This document shows, piece after piece, positions 10,990-33,831 of a stretch of DNA of 64,000 nucleotides. The stretch is from contig NC_133050.1 of the NCBI RefSeq assembly GCF_048771995.1, positions 3,918,501 through 3,982,500 on the forward strand, given 5' to 3'. The notes beneath the pieces were generated by a model that saw only the letters and a program-made list of their open reading frames with translations, had not been told where the DNA came from and did no database searches. The position numbers were made by a program, and so were the translations under genes. Position 1 is the stretch's first letter; the number at the start of each line of letters is the position of its first letter. The DNA comes from Taeniopygia guttata (Eukaryota; Chordata; Aves; Passeriformes; Estrildidae).

Positions 10990-13900
10990 CAGGGCCAACA
11001 GTTGTGTTGTGCTGCTTGCTGGGTGCTGGCAGTTCCAGGTGGGACATGGATTGTGACGTGACAGTTGAGCTAGAGAGCCTTTGGTTCCATGCTTAGCAAC
11101 GTTCCCCCAGACCATGGTGCTCAGAGCCCTGTTCCCAAGGATGGGGCATCCACAGCCTGGGCCAGTGCCTCAGCAGCCTCAGTGGAAAAGAGCAGCTTCC
11201 TGAGATCCAACCTCAATCAGCCTCCTGCAGCTGAAAGCCATCGCCCCTTGTGCTGTTGCCACAGGCCCTGTTGAACACTCTGAACACTCTGTCCCAGCCT
11301 TTCTTGTGGGACCCTTGCAGTTCATTGAGGACTCTAGCACGGTGGTATGGCATGGCAGCTAAACAAGGCAAAAGAAAGGCTAGAATTGGCACCATTCCCA
11401 CCACTTTACATTTTGCCCTGTGTAAAGGAGATAGGAACTACAAGTTTCTTGTTCATGCACAATTTGCTGTCTGAGAGCACTCAGTTCTCCAGTCACAGGG
11501 GCTTGCAGGTCTGTGTCTGAGATGACTTTAAAAAAACAACATTTATGTGCAACACCTGTGTATCAAAACTTCACCATACAAATCACAAGGTTATTTCTGC
11601 TGTTAAGTGGATGAAAAAAACAAAAAGCAAAAAGCAAAAGCAAAACTGTAACCAAATAAAACAGGCAAACAAAACAAGCACCAAGAAAAAAACCAAACCA
11701 ACACAAACACCCTCACAAATGCAGAAAAAGATAAAAATAGGTGAAGGAGGCAGAGATACAAGAGCAACCAATGGGCAGAGGAACTACCGGGAGGACAGCT
11801 TGTAAGAAAGGAGATAATAAGTGGCTACGGCATCAAACTAGCCGGGGACCTGAGATACTGTTCTCACCCTTCTGAAAACAATCTGATATAAAAATGAACA
11901 GCAACATAAATTATGATGATTGTGATAATGGGAGTCTGCATGCTTACTTCAATATATGCATTGTGTGTGAGTTGTGTTTTCCTTGATAAGTCACATCATC
12001 TTGCAAGGGTTTGTTGCAAGGGTTTGCAAAGAAAAATACTGCAGTGGAAAAGGAGGCTGGCTTGGAAAACATTGAAAGCAAGAGCTAAAATGGAAGTACC
12101 AGTTTTTAATATGTTTTTTGGTTCGTTTGCTGTTTGTTCATGGGGTTTTTGTCTGTCTTGGAAAGCAGCCCCTCGAATGTTAATGCACACAACATGTTGT
12201 TTGTAAAGGGCTGTCTTTGCAAAAAACCTTGCAGTTTTATGATGCAAGACAGAAACAGCTTCCCTTGGGCTACAGCTGGAAGGCTTGGAAATGTGTTCCA
12301 GAAACTCCTGATAGGACAGAGTCTGATTAACACAATTTGATGTGATGAAATGCAAGATGTAAGGTATCCAGTCAAATAATCAGAATATTTAAATGCCAAG
12401 CAGCGGGAAAGGGCCATGCATTGGAATGACAGGAAACAGAGGCATAATGGACAAATTTCTCAGGCAAACCAGACCAGAAGCACTGGGAGCACAAAGGGAG
12501 ACACCCAGGATGGTATAAATTAATTCACTTTCATAGATGGAGTTATTGATGGTTAATTATATGTTGTTATGGATTGTTAATTAATATAATGAGTTGATAT
12601 ATAATTAATATGGTAAGTTATTGACTTGAATGTACAGTTGTTTAAGTGTATGTCTATGGCTACTAAACAGAGACAGGGGGGTTGCAAGAGTAAGAATCTT
12701 CTAGAAAAGTCACATCCTAGGGTGATGACAGCAACTGGAACTAGGACTGGGAAACGAGCCACCCGGTAAAATTGCTGTGTTCCAAAATGATTGGTCAGGA
12801 CTGCATCCTCTTACAGAGCTGTCAGCAACCCAGAAAAGGACCAGTGGGCCAGAGGATCCAAAGCGCAACAATCAAGCACCCCCAGGAGACTTTAAAAAAT
12901 CCCTGAGTGCAGAGAACCCGGGCTCTTTCAAGGGTACCTCGTGTCCACAGGAACACCTTGTTACACAGCACTGTTAGAGCTCCTCTGGCTTGTGGTGCAG
13001 GCCTTAGGCTTACCCTGAGGCCTTGTCCTCTGCTAATCTAAGCTTTTAAAAACAGGCAAATGTTTTTTTTAAAAGCCATCAACCTCCTTTTAATTTCAGT
13101 TTGCCTTTTTACCACAAGGAGGCCCAGCAGATCCTTGCTGAGGACCCATTTCATGCAAGAACTGGCACCCCAGACATTAAATCAATTCAAAATAAAAGGG
13201 TGGGGGGAGGCGGCAGTGAGATGGCTTCACAGGTTCAACTCTGCACTCTGCTTCTGTCACTGACATTAGCTAAGTTCCTGTGCTTGTTTTCCTGGACAAT
13301 TTATAGTCAACAGAGCTTCAGTGCCTTTGGTCAAATCAGTCTTAAGAGCAGCTCGGGGCTGAGTCAGTCATTTAGACCTGAGCACGGACTGGGGTCCAGC
13401 AAACAAAAGAACATCAGCTGCAGGCCACCCATAGAGCTTTTCCTATTAATGAGCACAAAACCTTGATTTTTGCAAACAGAGGGATGCTGGGAGGATTTTT
13501 GCACCTGAGAATGGATTTAGGAGCTGTTAGAGACATGGCCCTCTCCTATGACAGATCCCAGGTGAGCAGGAATGACCCCAGCTTATTGTGAGCTTCAAAG
13601 AAAAACAGGAACAAATGTTTTCCCACTTTTTTGGGTCTTTTCTAGGATATTTCTTTTTGTATTCCATCACCTTATTTAGCTTTTGAGTGCTGCTGGGCAT
13701 TGAGAAGAGTCTATAATTGTGCTGGGTGTTCTTTTTCCCTTAGCAGTTAGTGTGAAGTTAGAACAGGGCCCTGGGCACAGGCAGTTCAGATTTGCCAATC
13801 TCCCATGCTCTCCCCTGCATTTGTCAATGTCTGAGTTTCACCAACTATTATGTTGCCAACTTGCCTAGTTCTGTTCCCATGAAGTTTATCACAGCCTTCT

Positions 13901-16900
13901 CTTAGGAAGATAAATAATGTTGTTATCTGAAAATCCTGCTGACATCATTTTTCTGTTCTACACTTCGTTTCTGCCTTTCTGGATAATGAATGAGTGTATT
14001 AAATGCTAACTACAGTCCAGATCCTTGGGACATACTAATATTAGCCTCCTACTGAATTGAAAACTGACAGCCTAATGAATTAAAACTCTTTGCATGGGAA
14101 CAACAGTATTGACACAGGGAAAATCAGGATGACTTGTGATTTACTTGTAAGCTGAAGAAAAAATCAAACCAAAACACATCCCAAAACTTTGCAAGTGCAA
14201 GTACCTGCGATTTTCACTGAATTTAATTATGGGTCTTGAAAAAAAATAACAGGCTACGTGAGGAAAAACCAAATCTAATTTTAAAAGAGGGGGGAAACTA
14301 CCTCTGTATTCCTGTTCCCTTTGCTGTGTATGGCATCACTGAACTATAAAACAGTACCTTAAGCATTTTCCCCCAGTGAAACTGCTAAAAGTGCCTTGGC
14401 TAGAATATCCTTGGAAAATCAAAGCTTGTTTAGGTATTTGATCCAGAGAGGACAAGGTAAGCATTTATAGCTAATCAAGCCTGAAGTCAAAGATGAACAA
14501 GATGAACCAAACTGATGACTATTGTAGCTTTAATCATGCTGGCAGGACATGCTGCCTTCTCAAAGTAATTTAGATTTTTCTGGATATCAGAAAAAGTCCC
14601 GCATTTCTCTGATACTTTGGTATAGTATCTGTAGTGGATATTTCTGAAAGCAAAAAATACATTTGGAATAAACATCACCAAACCACATAAAAAAGGGCAG
14701 TTTCTTAGTGTTCTGCCACTGTTATAAAAACTAATATATTAAAACTTAGATGTGTTATAAATTTCAGCAGAAAGTCTAGAGTTATTCCTGGAACTACGAT
14801 ACTTCAACATCTAAAAAGTGTGTAATTTATACAGCTTTAAAAACTCTAATTAGTGTCTTCCAAGTACAAATCATCTTGTTTGAACTTTGTCCCAAAGGAG
14901 AGGTAGAAGAATACAAAAAATGTTAATGAATATTCATATGCTATTGAAGTGAACCTCCTTCATGCATGAACACTATGAGGGACCAAATTTTCTTAGCACA
15001 AAAAGTGTGCTACTTCACAGAAAGTGTGCAGGTGTAATAATGCATTTAATTGAAAATTTATTGAACTAAACCTGTGTTACTAAACTAATAGGCCTTTCCA
15101 TGGGAAACCATGAAGTTCTTCGGGAAATCTGACATGCTTTACTAAAGTTTTCAGTAAGTTCTATCAAAGCAGATTCCTTTACTCGGGTTAGAAGAACTTA
15201 CAAAATGCCTGACATTTAAAATTACTGTCCTGTGCCTCACTATCTGCAATGAATTTGTCTCAGAGACATTGTATTTAACCTTTTTATTTGCTACAAATCT
15301 GCAGTTGCAGATTCACATCAAAGACAACTTTTTTGCTCCATAAATTAATCCAATTTTTCAATGTTGAATATTCCATTCCCCACAGTAACTTGGTTGGTAG
15401 ATAGCTTACCTGGAAAAGTGACCCTGAAAGGATTTTAGGAGACAAAACAGAAATCAGGGCACCTGAGTGCAGTATATGATCTGTTATAGTCTGTGGTATA
15501 TTGCAGCACCTCCTGTTTTTCCACTGACATTCTTGTGAAGGAAGTGATGACTCCTTTGAAGGACTCACTGTGCATGTAAAAGAATTTAGGTTTCTTCAAG
15601 GTGGGCAGGAGGAGTTGAATTTTTAGTACTTATGTATATATTAGAATGAAAAGAAATATTTTAAATTAAGAAATGCAATTTTAGAGTTGAAATGCACACT
15701 TTCTAGTGTCTCTGTAGATGGGGAAGTCTGAGATCCTTGTTTTTTAGGTACAGAACCCTATAGATCACTGTCAGTGCTGAGATAAATCAGATCAGAAGAC
15801 TTCTACATGAAGAGAATGGGAAAAATAGAAAAGATGATGGGATTTTATACATTGTCCCATGTTGGTGTTTAATGCATAAAAAATAGCAAACGAATTCAGA
15901 AGAGTGTTCATGTTTAAAACAGACTCAGAATTATTGTACTGGAATGCCTACTTAAGATTTGTGAGTTGTACATAGTATAATTTGCAATCAAGTAACCTTG
16001 AAAAGACCAAATGCACTTTTGTTAGTACTATTAACTGTATTAAACATATTCACATGCCTGCTCATAAATAGTATTCATTATTTTCAAGATGTAAGATTTC
16101 TGTGTTCTGCTAAATTTCCTAGGTGTATTTAAAGCAGAAACAAAGGTTGGGATTTTTGTTTGTTACTTGTCTTATCTTGTGAATTCTCCTCACTCCTGCA
16201 TTCATTGAGTTGTTGGGTGAATAACTCATTAATGTGATTTCTATCTGTGTACAAAGGCACAAGGCAGAAGCACTGTCATGTAACAGCTTGAAAAGACACC
16301 TACAAATAACCTCCTTTCATAAGCATAAATTTACATTAGAAAGATAGATAAACTCTGAAGTGAAAATCCGTTATTTTTATCTGGTGCAACTATTTCATAA
16401 TCTCAATGTTATCAGACTCATCCTGCATAAATTAGTGAGGTCTTGGGATTTTACAGGATCTGGGAAAGTCTTGCATCTCGAATGGATTTATCCCATAGGA
16501 ACAGGGATCTAAAGAGCTGCATTTCTCTGTGGGGACTGAGTTGTACCTGGTACACATTGGAAAACTCCCAGCAGCATCCCTGGCAGATGAAGCTGTGCAA
16601 AGAAAGGCAGGCTTGACTCTTATTTTACCCATTTTCTAAACACAAGAACTTGTCTCAATAACCTGAATGAACTGAACCTCCATCAATTTTAAACATTCCT
16701 TCCTCGACACCAGTAACTGCCTGCCTTAATTTTTGACATTTTCTGAATTTATGCCTTCCTTTGGCCTAATGCCTTGGAAGGAAGGAAAATCCTGCCAGGA
16801 TAACCAAAATAGTCAGTTTTATATTGCTGTCAGTCCATCATTACCCCTGTAGAAAGCAGTAGTAAGGCTGAAAGGATGTTCTCATAAAACCTTCCATAGG

Positions 16901-19900
16901 TGTATGAAGATACAAAAGTCTAATACAGTAAATTGAATGTGATTACTGGTGGAGAAAGTGATCCAGAAATAACTGGAAAAGGACTCTTTCTGTACTCTGT
17001 AAGTCTCAAATACCCGTGTGAGGTAATGCAGTGTAACGCCTCATCCATCCTGGGATTCTCTGAGTCTTTTGCTGGCGCTAAGGGACACCAGCTGAAGTGC
17101 TGTTCCTCTGTTGTTGGTTTTTAGGTACCTTTTAATATATTGGATGCTTTACATACTTCTTTGACTGAAGTTCCTTTGCTGGAGATACTTTTCAAGGCTC
17201 TGCAGCTATGAGGGTGGAACCAGCAAGCAAATTAAGCAGAAAAAAGCCCAGCAATGAAAGCCATTGAGCTGGTCAGTCAGGAAATATATGTGCTATGATC
17301 TCAGTGATGGGTGAGACAGACAAGGGGAGCAGCAGCCTGCCAGGCAGGAAGGAAGCTGACCATCTTTCCCAGTGATTTTTGCAGGATACTGTTCTGCTCT
17401 GCAGCGTAAACACAGAAAGCATCAGTCAACAAAAGAGACCCATCACTGTTACTCTGCTCTAAAGTTACTATTCCCAGACCACCTTCTTTGTCAACTCTAG
17501 TGACTTGCCCTTTTCATCTCCTCCTCAGCATGGTGTAGGCAACTCCCCATTCTCTTCCCAACCAGAGCTGCATCCCTACAGGAAAAGGCGTTTCATTAAA
17601 TGTATTACTAGTGCTTGTCAGGCATTCTTCAGCCTTTCAATCAAATATTATTTTATTTGAGAGGTTCAAGAGTGTGATAATGGAGAATGTTTTTCATAAT
17701 TCTGCTGGGTGAGCCCTGATTATTTCAGCTTAATGAAACTGCTCTTACAAGTAAATTGTACCTAATGCATTCAGCTGCTGAAACTTCACAGAGCTGGTCC
17801 TACACTGTTAACTCACAAGTACAGACATACCTGCAGGGGTTAAGATTGGAGCTGGTTTGAGTCATCCTCACCCAGCACACTTTAAAATAACCCTCCACAC
17901 CTCATTGCCTTACCATTTTGCTGAAGTTTCACCTTCTAAGTTGCATTTATTTAGAGTTGGTTTTGTTGTTTGGGTTTGGGCGCTCTTGGGGGGTGTGTTC
18001 TTTCGCTCCAAAGATAAGTTTAAAATATTTTAAATTACTCAGACATTTAAAAATATGAAATGCCTGAAAATTAAGCCAGGTGTTTCTTGTCCAGATGGTC
18101 CTTTATCAGCGTGCCATTCAAATACTTCCTTTTCTTGAACAAGGATTTAGAAGTATTTCACTGTCAACAGATCACCTAATCATATATTGACACACATTTT
18201 TCTAGCTTTATGAAAAACATATTTCCCTCAGAAATTGATAGATTTAAAAGATTTGATCAGAGTACATGTCTGTCTGGTTCCTTGGCAGTGTTTTCAGATC
18301 TTCTGACCAACCAAGTGAGTTTGTAAAATCTTTCAGTAATTCTCTCCCTTTTAGTTTCATATTCCAATAGAAACATGATCAGCACCTGGTGTTTTGTTAT
18401 TTATTGCATGTATTTTGATTGCCTCTAAAATCTCCTGAAATTCTTCCACAAAAGGCTCAGCTTCTTAGGGAACAACCATTTATTGTTTGCCTATCTCCCT
18501 CCTTAAGCAGCTTATTAAAGCACTCCCTCTTATCGCTCTGTAATCACATTCTTTGTGACCAAGGCATTTCCATTTGTGTTCTTTATCAGACTTACTCAGG
18601 TGTACATTGATATGTCTGTGAAATTACCTCCAATTCCTGGCAGGTGTATCCTGCTCCCATTCTCCAGCACACCGGGTAACCCTGAGAGGAGGTGTTTGCA
18701 CTGTCTGTCCTGGCAGGAGGGCTGTGCTGACTCCTATGGATCTCACAGCAGCGCAGAAAGGAAAAGTGGAGCAGTGCAGCAACGCTGCTAAGTCAGCCCC
18801 TGATGTTTTAGTGAGTCCTTCCTAGCCCTGAGGTGGAGACTCCTCAGAGCACACCCTGACTGCACTGGCTGCCCCCCAGCTCAGCCTCCTCTGGCCAAAA
18901 GAAATGCTAACACAGTGCTGCAGTGCATGACTTACAATTCAAGGGAGCACACAATTCACTTGGTAATTTTACCATATAATGGAAACTGTAGATTTGCTCA
19001 TCAATGTCCCCTGCCTTACTCTGTTCTTAAAACCGCTAGGTATGCACTGAAAGGTGTGTTGGATGTTTACTTGCAATACTTCACTGTCATGTTTCATCAA
19101 TAGGCTTTAAGGTCCCAGCTGCACCTTGCTGATCCTTATGAAAAGAACTCAAGTCTAAGAAGTATTTGCTACTGGAAAATTATTCTTCTCACATTGAATA
19201 CTCATCACCACCGCTGCTGATGAGAGAAAGGAAATAAATTCTGAGATTGCACACTCTGCTTTTAAAGCTAGGAAGTATTAGGATACAGACATTTCCTCAC
19301 CTCATTCACAACACAGGCTGCAAAATACTCATTATCTACCTCTTATTTACTCAGTTGTAATTGTACTAACTGTAAACACATTGTACTCTTTAGCCATGGG
19401 CAATTTTATACATTCCTCCCTAATATCCCAGTCTTTACTGAACTTATCTTCCTAACATGTCTACAAAGAAAGCTTCCAACTTCACTGAGAGAAATAGTAA
19501 AGAAGATAAACAACCCTCAGTATTTTGGGGGGCGATTTAAAGTGCAAGAGCTTGATTTGCCAACACCTTTAATATCACACATCTTTCTAGGCCCAGCTCC
19601 TATTAACTTAAATTGCAGCTGCATAGTTCAGCTCTTCTCTAAATCAGACCATACAATTTCATGATCGTTAATCAGAAAATGAGTAATACACGCACAGAAG
19701 CTGCAGGGAGAACTGAACTGTCCAGCAGCACACATTCCTCTGGGATAGAAAGTGGAACAGCATTGCTGAGGTACTGATAAGTAAAACACAAGCTGAATAA
19801 ATAGTGCAAATAGTGCTCCTATGTAAAGAGAACGTCCTGTAGAAGTTTACTTGCTTAGAATAAATGAGAACTGACTAACTTTGGTAATACCACCTAAATT

Positions 19901-20060
19901 AAAGCTGGGTAAACTTTTAGCTCATGTGCCTGGACAGCAAGCTGATCTTCTGAGTAGGATTTAAGGATCTTTTAAGGATCTCCAACATGCATGTGACCTT
20001 TCTGAAATCCATTCTCCTGATGCCTATGTGTACCATGCTTCTTTCATAGGTAAGGACAAT
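10990..20060. other. Long AT-rich non-coding stretch
   Basis: There is no recognisable exon or named repeat. An A-rich, low-complexity patch lies at about 11605-11730 and a TA-rich patch at about 12530-12640. Much of 13.5-19.9 kb is AT-rich single-copy-looking DNA with stops in all frames. Confidence 0.5.
11605..11730 (+). repeat. A-rich low-complexity tract
   Basis: Runs of AAAAAGC/AAAACA-type words. The lysine-rich open frame across it (11545-11805) comes from composition and is not a gene. Confidence 0.6.
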
Positions 20061-20065
20061 CAGAT

Positions 20066-20490
20066 CCTTCACACATGGAGCATCACTCATACAAGGAAAG
20101 GCTGGGACAATTGGGTTTGTTCAGCCTGGAGAAGCTTTGGGGTGACTTAATTGTGGCCTTCCAGTACCGTAAGGAATTGACAAAAAAAAATAGGGAGAGG
20201 CTGTTTGTAAGGGCCTGGGGTTACAAGAAGAGGGAGGGTGGCTTCAAACTGAAAGAGAGGGGTTTGAGATTAGATGTTAAGAATAAATTCCTCCCTGTGA
20301 GGGTGGAGAGGCCCTGGCACAGGTGCCCAGAGCAGCTGTGGCTGCCCCTGGATCCCTGGCAGTGCCCAAGGCGAGGTTGGACAGGGCTTGGAGCAGCCTG
20401 GGACTGTGGAAGGTGCCCAGGGCGGGGGTGGGAGTCGGTGATTTACGGCCCCTTCTGACCGAAACCATTCTGAGATGCTGTGGTAATGAA
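20066..20490 (+). mobile_element. CR1 LINE 3' end, plus strand
   Basis: Sense-orientation CR1 tail blocks appear in order: GGGTTTGTTCAGCCTGGAGA, GACTTAATTGTGGCCTTCCA, then GTGAGGGTGGAGAGGCCCTG, GTGCCCAGAGCAGCTGTGG, GGACAGGGCTTGGAGCAGCC and a GAAACCATTCTGAGATGCTG end. The copy is 5'-truncated and sits about 400 bp upstream of the GC-rich promoter region. Confidence 0.88.
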
Positions 20491-20818
20491 TGAACAGTTT
20501 CTCAGCATAGCTGTTAGCACCAGTGTGTCCGGGGAACATGAAGGGGGCCAGGAAGGCCAATGGCACCTGGCTTGTTCCAGCACTGCTGTGGCAGCAGGAC
20601 CAGGGCAGTGACCGTCCCGCTGTGCTGGGCTCAGCTGAAGCCACGCTTCGAACCCTGTGTTCAGCTTTGCTACCCACGACATAACAGACATTGCGGTGCT
20701 GGAGCCTGGCCGGGGAAGGGGAAGGGTCTAGAGCACGACTCCACGAGACACTGGGGGTTAGGCCCAGAGAAAAGGACGTTTTTCAAACAGCCGGCGCCTG
20801 GCCATTGGCACCGCGTGA

Positions 20819-21313
<495 letters not shown>

Positions 21314-21846
21314 TGAGTGCAGGTGCCGCCGCCCTTTGTCCGTTCTCCCCCCCGGCTCCTGCGGCGGCTCCCCGGCCCGCGGCGGGGCCTGACGGCTCCC
21401 AGGCAGCCGGGCCCTCTCCCACCGCTCTCACCTCGCTGCTGGCGGGTTTGGGCGGCCCAGCAGTGCGGGAGCAGGCACGGAGAGCATCCCGAAGGGGAAA
21501 GGTTGTTTGTTGTCTGTAGTGGGGGTTCAACCCGCTGGAGGGGGGCAGTGTCTGCAGGCCGGGCCCTGGGCAGGAGGTCCCTGCTTGTAAAGGAAGCTTC
21601 CCGCCATGGCTCCGTGCCCGACATGTGCCTCTCACCGCTGTGCACCCACCCACACACCCCACACGTATTCACCTGCTTCTCTCTGTACCCCACACACACA
21701 CTCCACCTGCTGCTCCAGGTACCGTGCCCACTGTGCCTCCACACCCGCACTGCTCACCCTGCCGCCCCGCACTCCCGCAGTGCCACCACACACATGGCCA
21801 CAGTCCCAAGTGTGCAGGGACAGCGCCCAAAGTGCTGCTGCTGTGG

Positions 21847-22038
21847 AAATACCCCTTCTCTTGCTGTGCTCAGTAATGAAATACCCCTTCTCTTGCTGTG
21901 CTCAGTAATGAAATACCCCTTCTCTTGCTGTGCTCAGTAATGAAATACCCCTTCTCTTGCTGTGCTCAGTAATGAAATACCCCTTCTCTTGCTGTGCTCA
22001 GTAATGAAATACCCCTTCTCTTGCTGTGCTCAGTAATG
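21847..22038. repeat. 32-bp minisatellite, six copies
   Basis: Six head-to-tail copies of a 32-base unit (AAATACCCCTTCTCTTGCTG plus TGCTCAGTAATG) at exact 32-base spacing with essentially no divergence. It lies in intron 1 of the NUP210-like locus about 550 bp after exon 1. The uniformity implies recent expansion and likely length polymorphism. Confidence 0.97.
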
Positions 22039-22353
22039 AAGGTCCTGACAGCTCTGAGCTCAGGCTGTGGACATAAAGGAGTCATAGCTAAGTCGGGAGC
22101 TTCTCACTGCTGCTGCAAGTGTAGGTAACAGCGCCCTTAAGACTCCACCTGGGAACAGTGAAGTGGAGTTTCAAAAGTGAAAGCTTTCCCAGTTTTCTCA
22201 GTGTTGAGCACGTGGGATGTACTCCAGGAACTTCTGGCTGGGAGCCCCATTCCTGCCTGGCACAGGGGGGAGGACTGGGTAGTGTTGAGCACAGAGGCTG
22301 AAGGCAAATCCCACAGCATGGGCAAATTTAGAAAGCTCATGGTAGTCTTCATG

Positions 22354-22413
22354 GTAAACAAATGTTGCCAACTCCTTGTCCTTGTAAACAAATGTTGCCA
22401 ACTCCTTGTCCTT
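22354..22413. repeat. 30-bp tandem duplication
   Basis: Two identical adjacent copies of a 30-base unit beginning GTAAACAAATGTTGCCAACT. It is in intron 1, about 300 bp after the 32-bp array. Confidence 0.95.
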
Positions 22414-28845
<6,432 letters not shown>

Positions 28846-29516
28846 TGAGATCTGGAGCTGCACAGGCGCATTTCACTTCCTATGCACAGTCTTTTAGGCT
28901 TTCCATCGCCATGGAAAAGTAAAAAGTTTTAACTTCTGTTTGCCTCAGATAAGTGTTAATTACTTTAATGATACACCCAGGAAAAAATGTAATTCTTAAA
29001 ACCCCCACCCCCAAAAATCCACCAATAGAGGGGGTGACTGAAATATAAAAAAGTGTTTAATAAAAATGACTAGCGCAAATTCAGATACTTAGTATTTGAA
29101 AAGCTGGAAGTTGCTTTTGTGTCTGTCATACAATATACCTGGTTAGTTTTTATAGTGAGAGAGAGGCAAAGCCGGATGGCCAATTAAATGCCGTGCAGTC
29201 ACTAACTGAAGGAGTTTATGGGCCTTTATTGTCTGTGGGTAAAAGTCATCTCTGGGACATGAGAGCACTGTAGCAACTCTGCATAAGCACTCCCAGACAG
29301 CACCTGTACCTGTCAGTGTAAATGGAGATCAGAGTTTCTGCAGATTTATTCTGCAGTTCAGTGAGGAAGGGAACTGTTTTTCTTGCTTTCTGAGCCACTG
29401 TTTGACCATGAGTTTCTTCATGAAGGTCATGGCCAAGTTTCGGTTCCTTCAGTGTCAGTGCCTTGTGTCACTGGCTAAATTTGAGGTGCATCTTAACTTA
29501 TCATTGTTCTTGATGA

Positions 29517-29732
<216 letters not shown>

Positions 29733-30511
29733 TGAAAGTTCTAACTGTCTGATACATGCACTAGCTTTATTTGTCACACTGTTGATTGTTTGAAGCCAAG
29801 TGGAGAATTTTAAGGAGTTTCTCTGGATCATACCTGGTGAAGTTGTCTGTTCCTTTTTTTCTTTTGAGCTGAAGTAGTCTAAAGAATTTTGCAAAAGGAT
29901 GTTTTTGTGAACAGTCAGGTATCTGACAGGAGGTTCCGAGGTGATGTTTGAGACCAACCACTTATTGCTCAATCTGTTTAACTACTACACAAACACTTCT
30001 GGGACACACCATTTAGGCTTACAAGAGTCAGTGCATTTGTGAATGCATTTGTTATTTAATAGGAGCAGAAAACTTCTGCTTTTTGTAGCATCAGAAAAAG
30101 AGCCATGATCTGATATGAATTCCATGCTTACAACAATCAAGTTTTGTGCACACACAACACTCCAAGCAAGGGAGTTTTAGAACAGCTACTGAAGGGGAAT
30201 AATGTGTCAAGCGGCTATAAAAGGTGGAATTAACAGTTTTGGTTACTGTGCCCATCCCACCTGTGTTTGTAAACTGTGAATGTCAGGTGAAGTATGGTAA
30301 TATGGTGATATGTTAATAATGAAAAGTAAATTTGTTTTTGTCCTATGTGCAGTGCTGGATTTGTGGCTTGGTGTTGTGCAGATTCAAGGGTACTTCATGG
30401 TTCTTCTTGTAGGGATAAAATAGAGAAATTTCCCAGGGAAATAGGTCATGGTTTCTGTTCCAGGAAGACTCTATGCTCGTTCTCTGTTTATATTTTAATC
30501 TGGTTGTTTGA

Positions 30512-30616
<105 letters not shown>

Positions 30617-32018
30617 TAAAGTAATTTCCTTTGGTCTCAAAAGTTGGTTCAGTCTGATGCGTAAAAAATACTTCCCCACATCTAGCCAGTTTACTGAACT
30701 GGTGCCTAAAATGATAATGTTAAGGGTCAGTTGTTTCAGTTTGGGTTTTTTTAACCTACTCAGCAGCCTGGGCACTTTGTTCTCTGTTTAATTTAACTGA
30801 TAGTGTTAGTGAGCAGCTCTGGTAGCTCCGATGCCATAATTAGAAATAAACAGATGCAGTTGTTATCTTTCTGAAACATCTCATGCAGAAGGAAGACTTA
30901 CCAGTAAGATTGTTATCTCAGGATTTCAGCAGAGTTTTATTTTTCACTTTTGAAGGGAAAAAAGTCACTTTCCATTTCAGAAAGGAGCTCTCTGAGCCTT
31001 AAGAGTTTCAGGTGTCAGTGGACACTTAGTTCTGGTGTTGAAATAGGAGGATTCCTTGTGGGGAAACCAGTTCTCCTACAGAGCAGAATGGTTAACAGCT
31101 GACTTCCATCCTCCACCTGACACTCCAAATACGCTGCAGGTGGGATGGGGGGAGCCAGCAAGACTTTGCTCCTGGGCAAACACAAACTAATTTTGCAGCC
31201 TTAGAGAAGCAGCATTGGCTGGGGAAAGCCTGCTAAGCCCATAATACACCTGAAGCTGCAGGTACAAGTGAGAGCCAGAATGAATAGCTTAGTGGGACTG
31301 GATATCCCAAGTCCTGGTACATATGGAGCTTTTTTTGTCAGTATAACTATTTGCTGATGTGATTTTAACCAAACTAATATTGATATATTCTCTACTGTTA
31401 GCATAACTATGATACCATAGAAATGTTCTACAAGTGGTACAGCTTTGCAAAATAAATCATAAATTGTCAGGAATATGTTAATATCCATAACTGTTCTCCA
31501 TATGGCTCCACTGGTTTTTCTCTGAACGTGAACATGAAGCCAGGCAGATCATGTGCATACAGAAGGTGACACCATGTGAAATATGCTCCTCTTTCCAAAA
31601 TTTCCTGTCATTTGCCCGTTCATGGCAAATTCCTTCCCTCTCTTTTGCCACTTTTCACTGAAATTTCTAACAGTTACTACAGGTTTTCTGCTTGCAGGCT
31701 ATTTTCATAGTCATTTGTTAAATACGTCCTGGCTTCTTGAGGGAGGTCAGAGTTGCATTCTGGGTTTGTTGAGCTATTGCTTTTATAAACATAAGCTTTG
31801 GGTCTTGCACATCAGTTCTTTTACAATATAGAGGGTTTTTGCAGTCTCACCTACTGAACAAACTGGAGAGGTAATTGTAGACAACATGTGCAGTCTTGTG
31901 ATAGCTCACAAGCAAGCTTCAGACAAACTTACCTTTCACAGAAGTTAGCTGCAGATACCTCAAAGAATGAGTAAAATTGGGATATCTGGTCCCAGGCAAG
32001 TATCTTAAATCGGCTTAA

Positions 32019-32312
<294 letters not shown>

Positions 32313-32566
32313 TGAATGAGCATCTGTTTTTCTATAGTCTCCAAAATGATCTTCATATCGACATGAATTTTTTCTTCATTCTTGCACTGTGTGCACAGAG
32401 CAGATCTCTGTACCATTCACTGTCCCTTGCATTTTGTTGTGACAAAAGTCAAGATGAAACTAAAGAGCCAAATAATAAAAATAAAATTACAGCAAATAAT
32501 GGTTTACACTTCTAGATTCTAAATTCCTGCTTCATGGTCTGTTTTAAACAAATGAGCTCTTTTTAA

Positions 32567-32830
<264 letters not shown>

Positions 32831-33460
32831 TAATGTTTAATACTGTTTTCCTAAGGCACACAGTGATAGAGCTGTTTAGTTCTTTCTGTCAAAAAAATTG
32901 TGACTCTTAAGAATATACTCTTGCAGATTTGTCAAGGATGTGGAGACAAGGGTAACTTAAAATGAGAGCTAACACTGTGATTTTAGTTGTTGACAGTCAC
33001 TAAGGAATTGACTGACTTTCTTGCTTAAATCAAATTTAGATTAGTAACTTTTCTAACAGAAAATGTTTTATTGGCAAATGGATTTGCTCCACAAAGTGAA
33101 GCCTTTATAAATGTGGGTTATCTGGCTTTATGCCCATTTCAAAATGCAGTGCCTTGAGTTTTCTCTCCTTTTTTCCCTTCTGTCTTTTTATTTCGTTTGA
33201 AGCTGGAAATCACTTGAATGTTAGGTCGAAATACTGAGATGACATTAGTTGGGAATTGCAGTTTCACAGACATACAATTTGCCAAGAAACTCGTTTTGTG
33301 TGTGTGATGTCAGGACAGAAGTGCTATTTTTACAAGCCACTAGAAGTATTGATTTCATATGTGCACTAGGCATCAGTAAAAAGTAATCAGCAATAATTAG
33401 CAGCAGATAGCCACTGCCACACCTGCTTTTATTGTTTCCTATGTTTTGTTTCACGTCCAG

Positions 33461-33831
<371 letters not shown>

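Noticed and set aside
11545-11805. Lysine/glutamine-rich 86-codon frame
   Set aside because: It is explained by the A-rich low-complexity tract.
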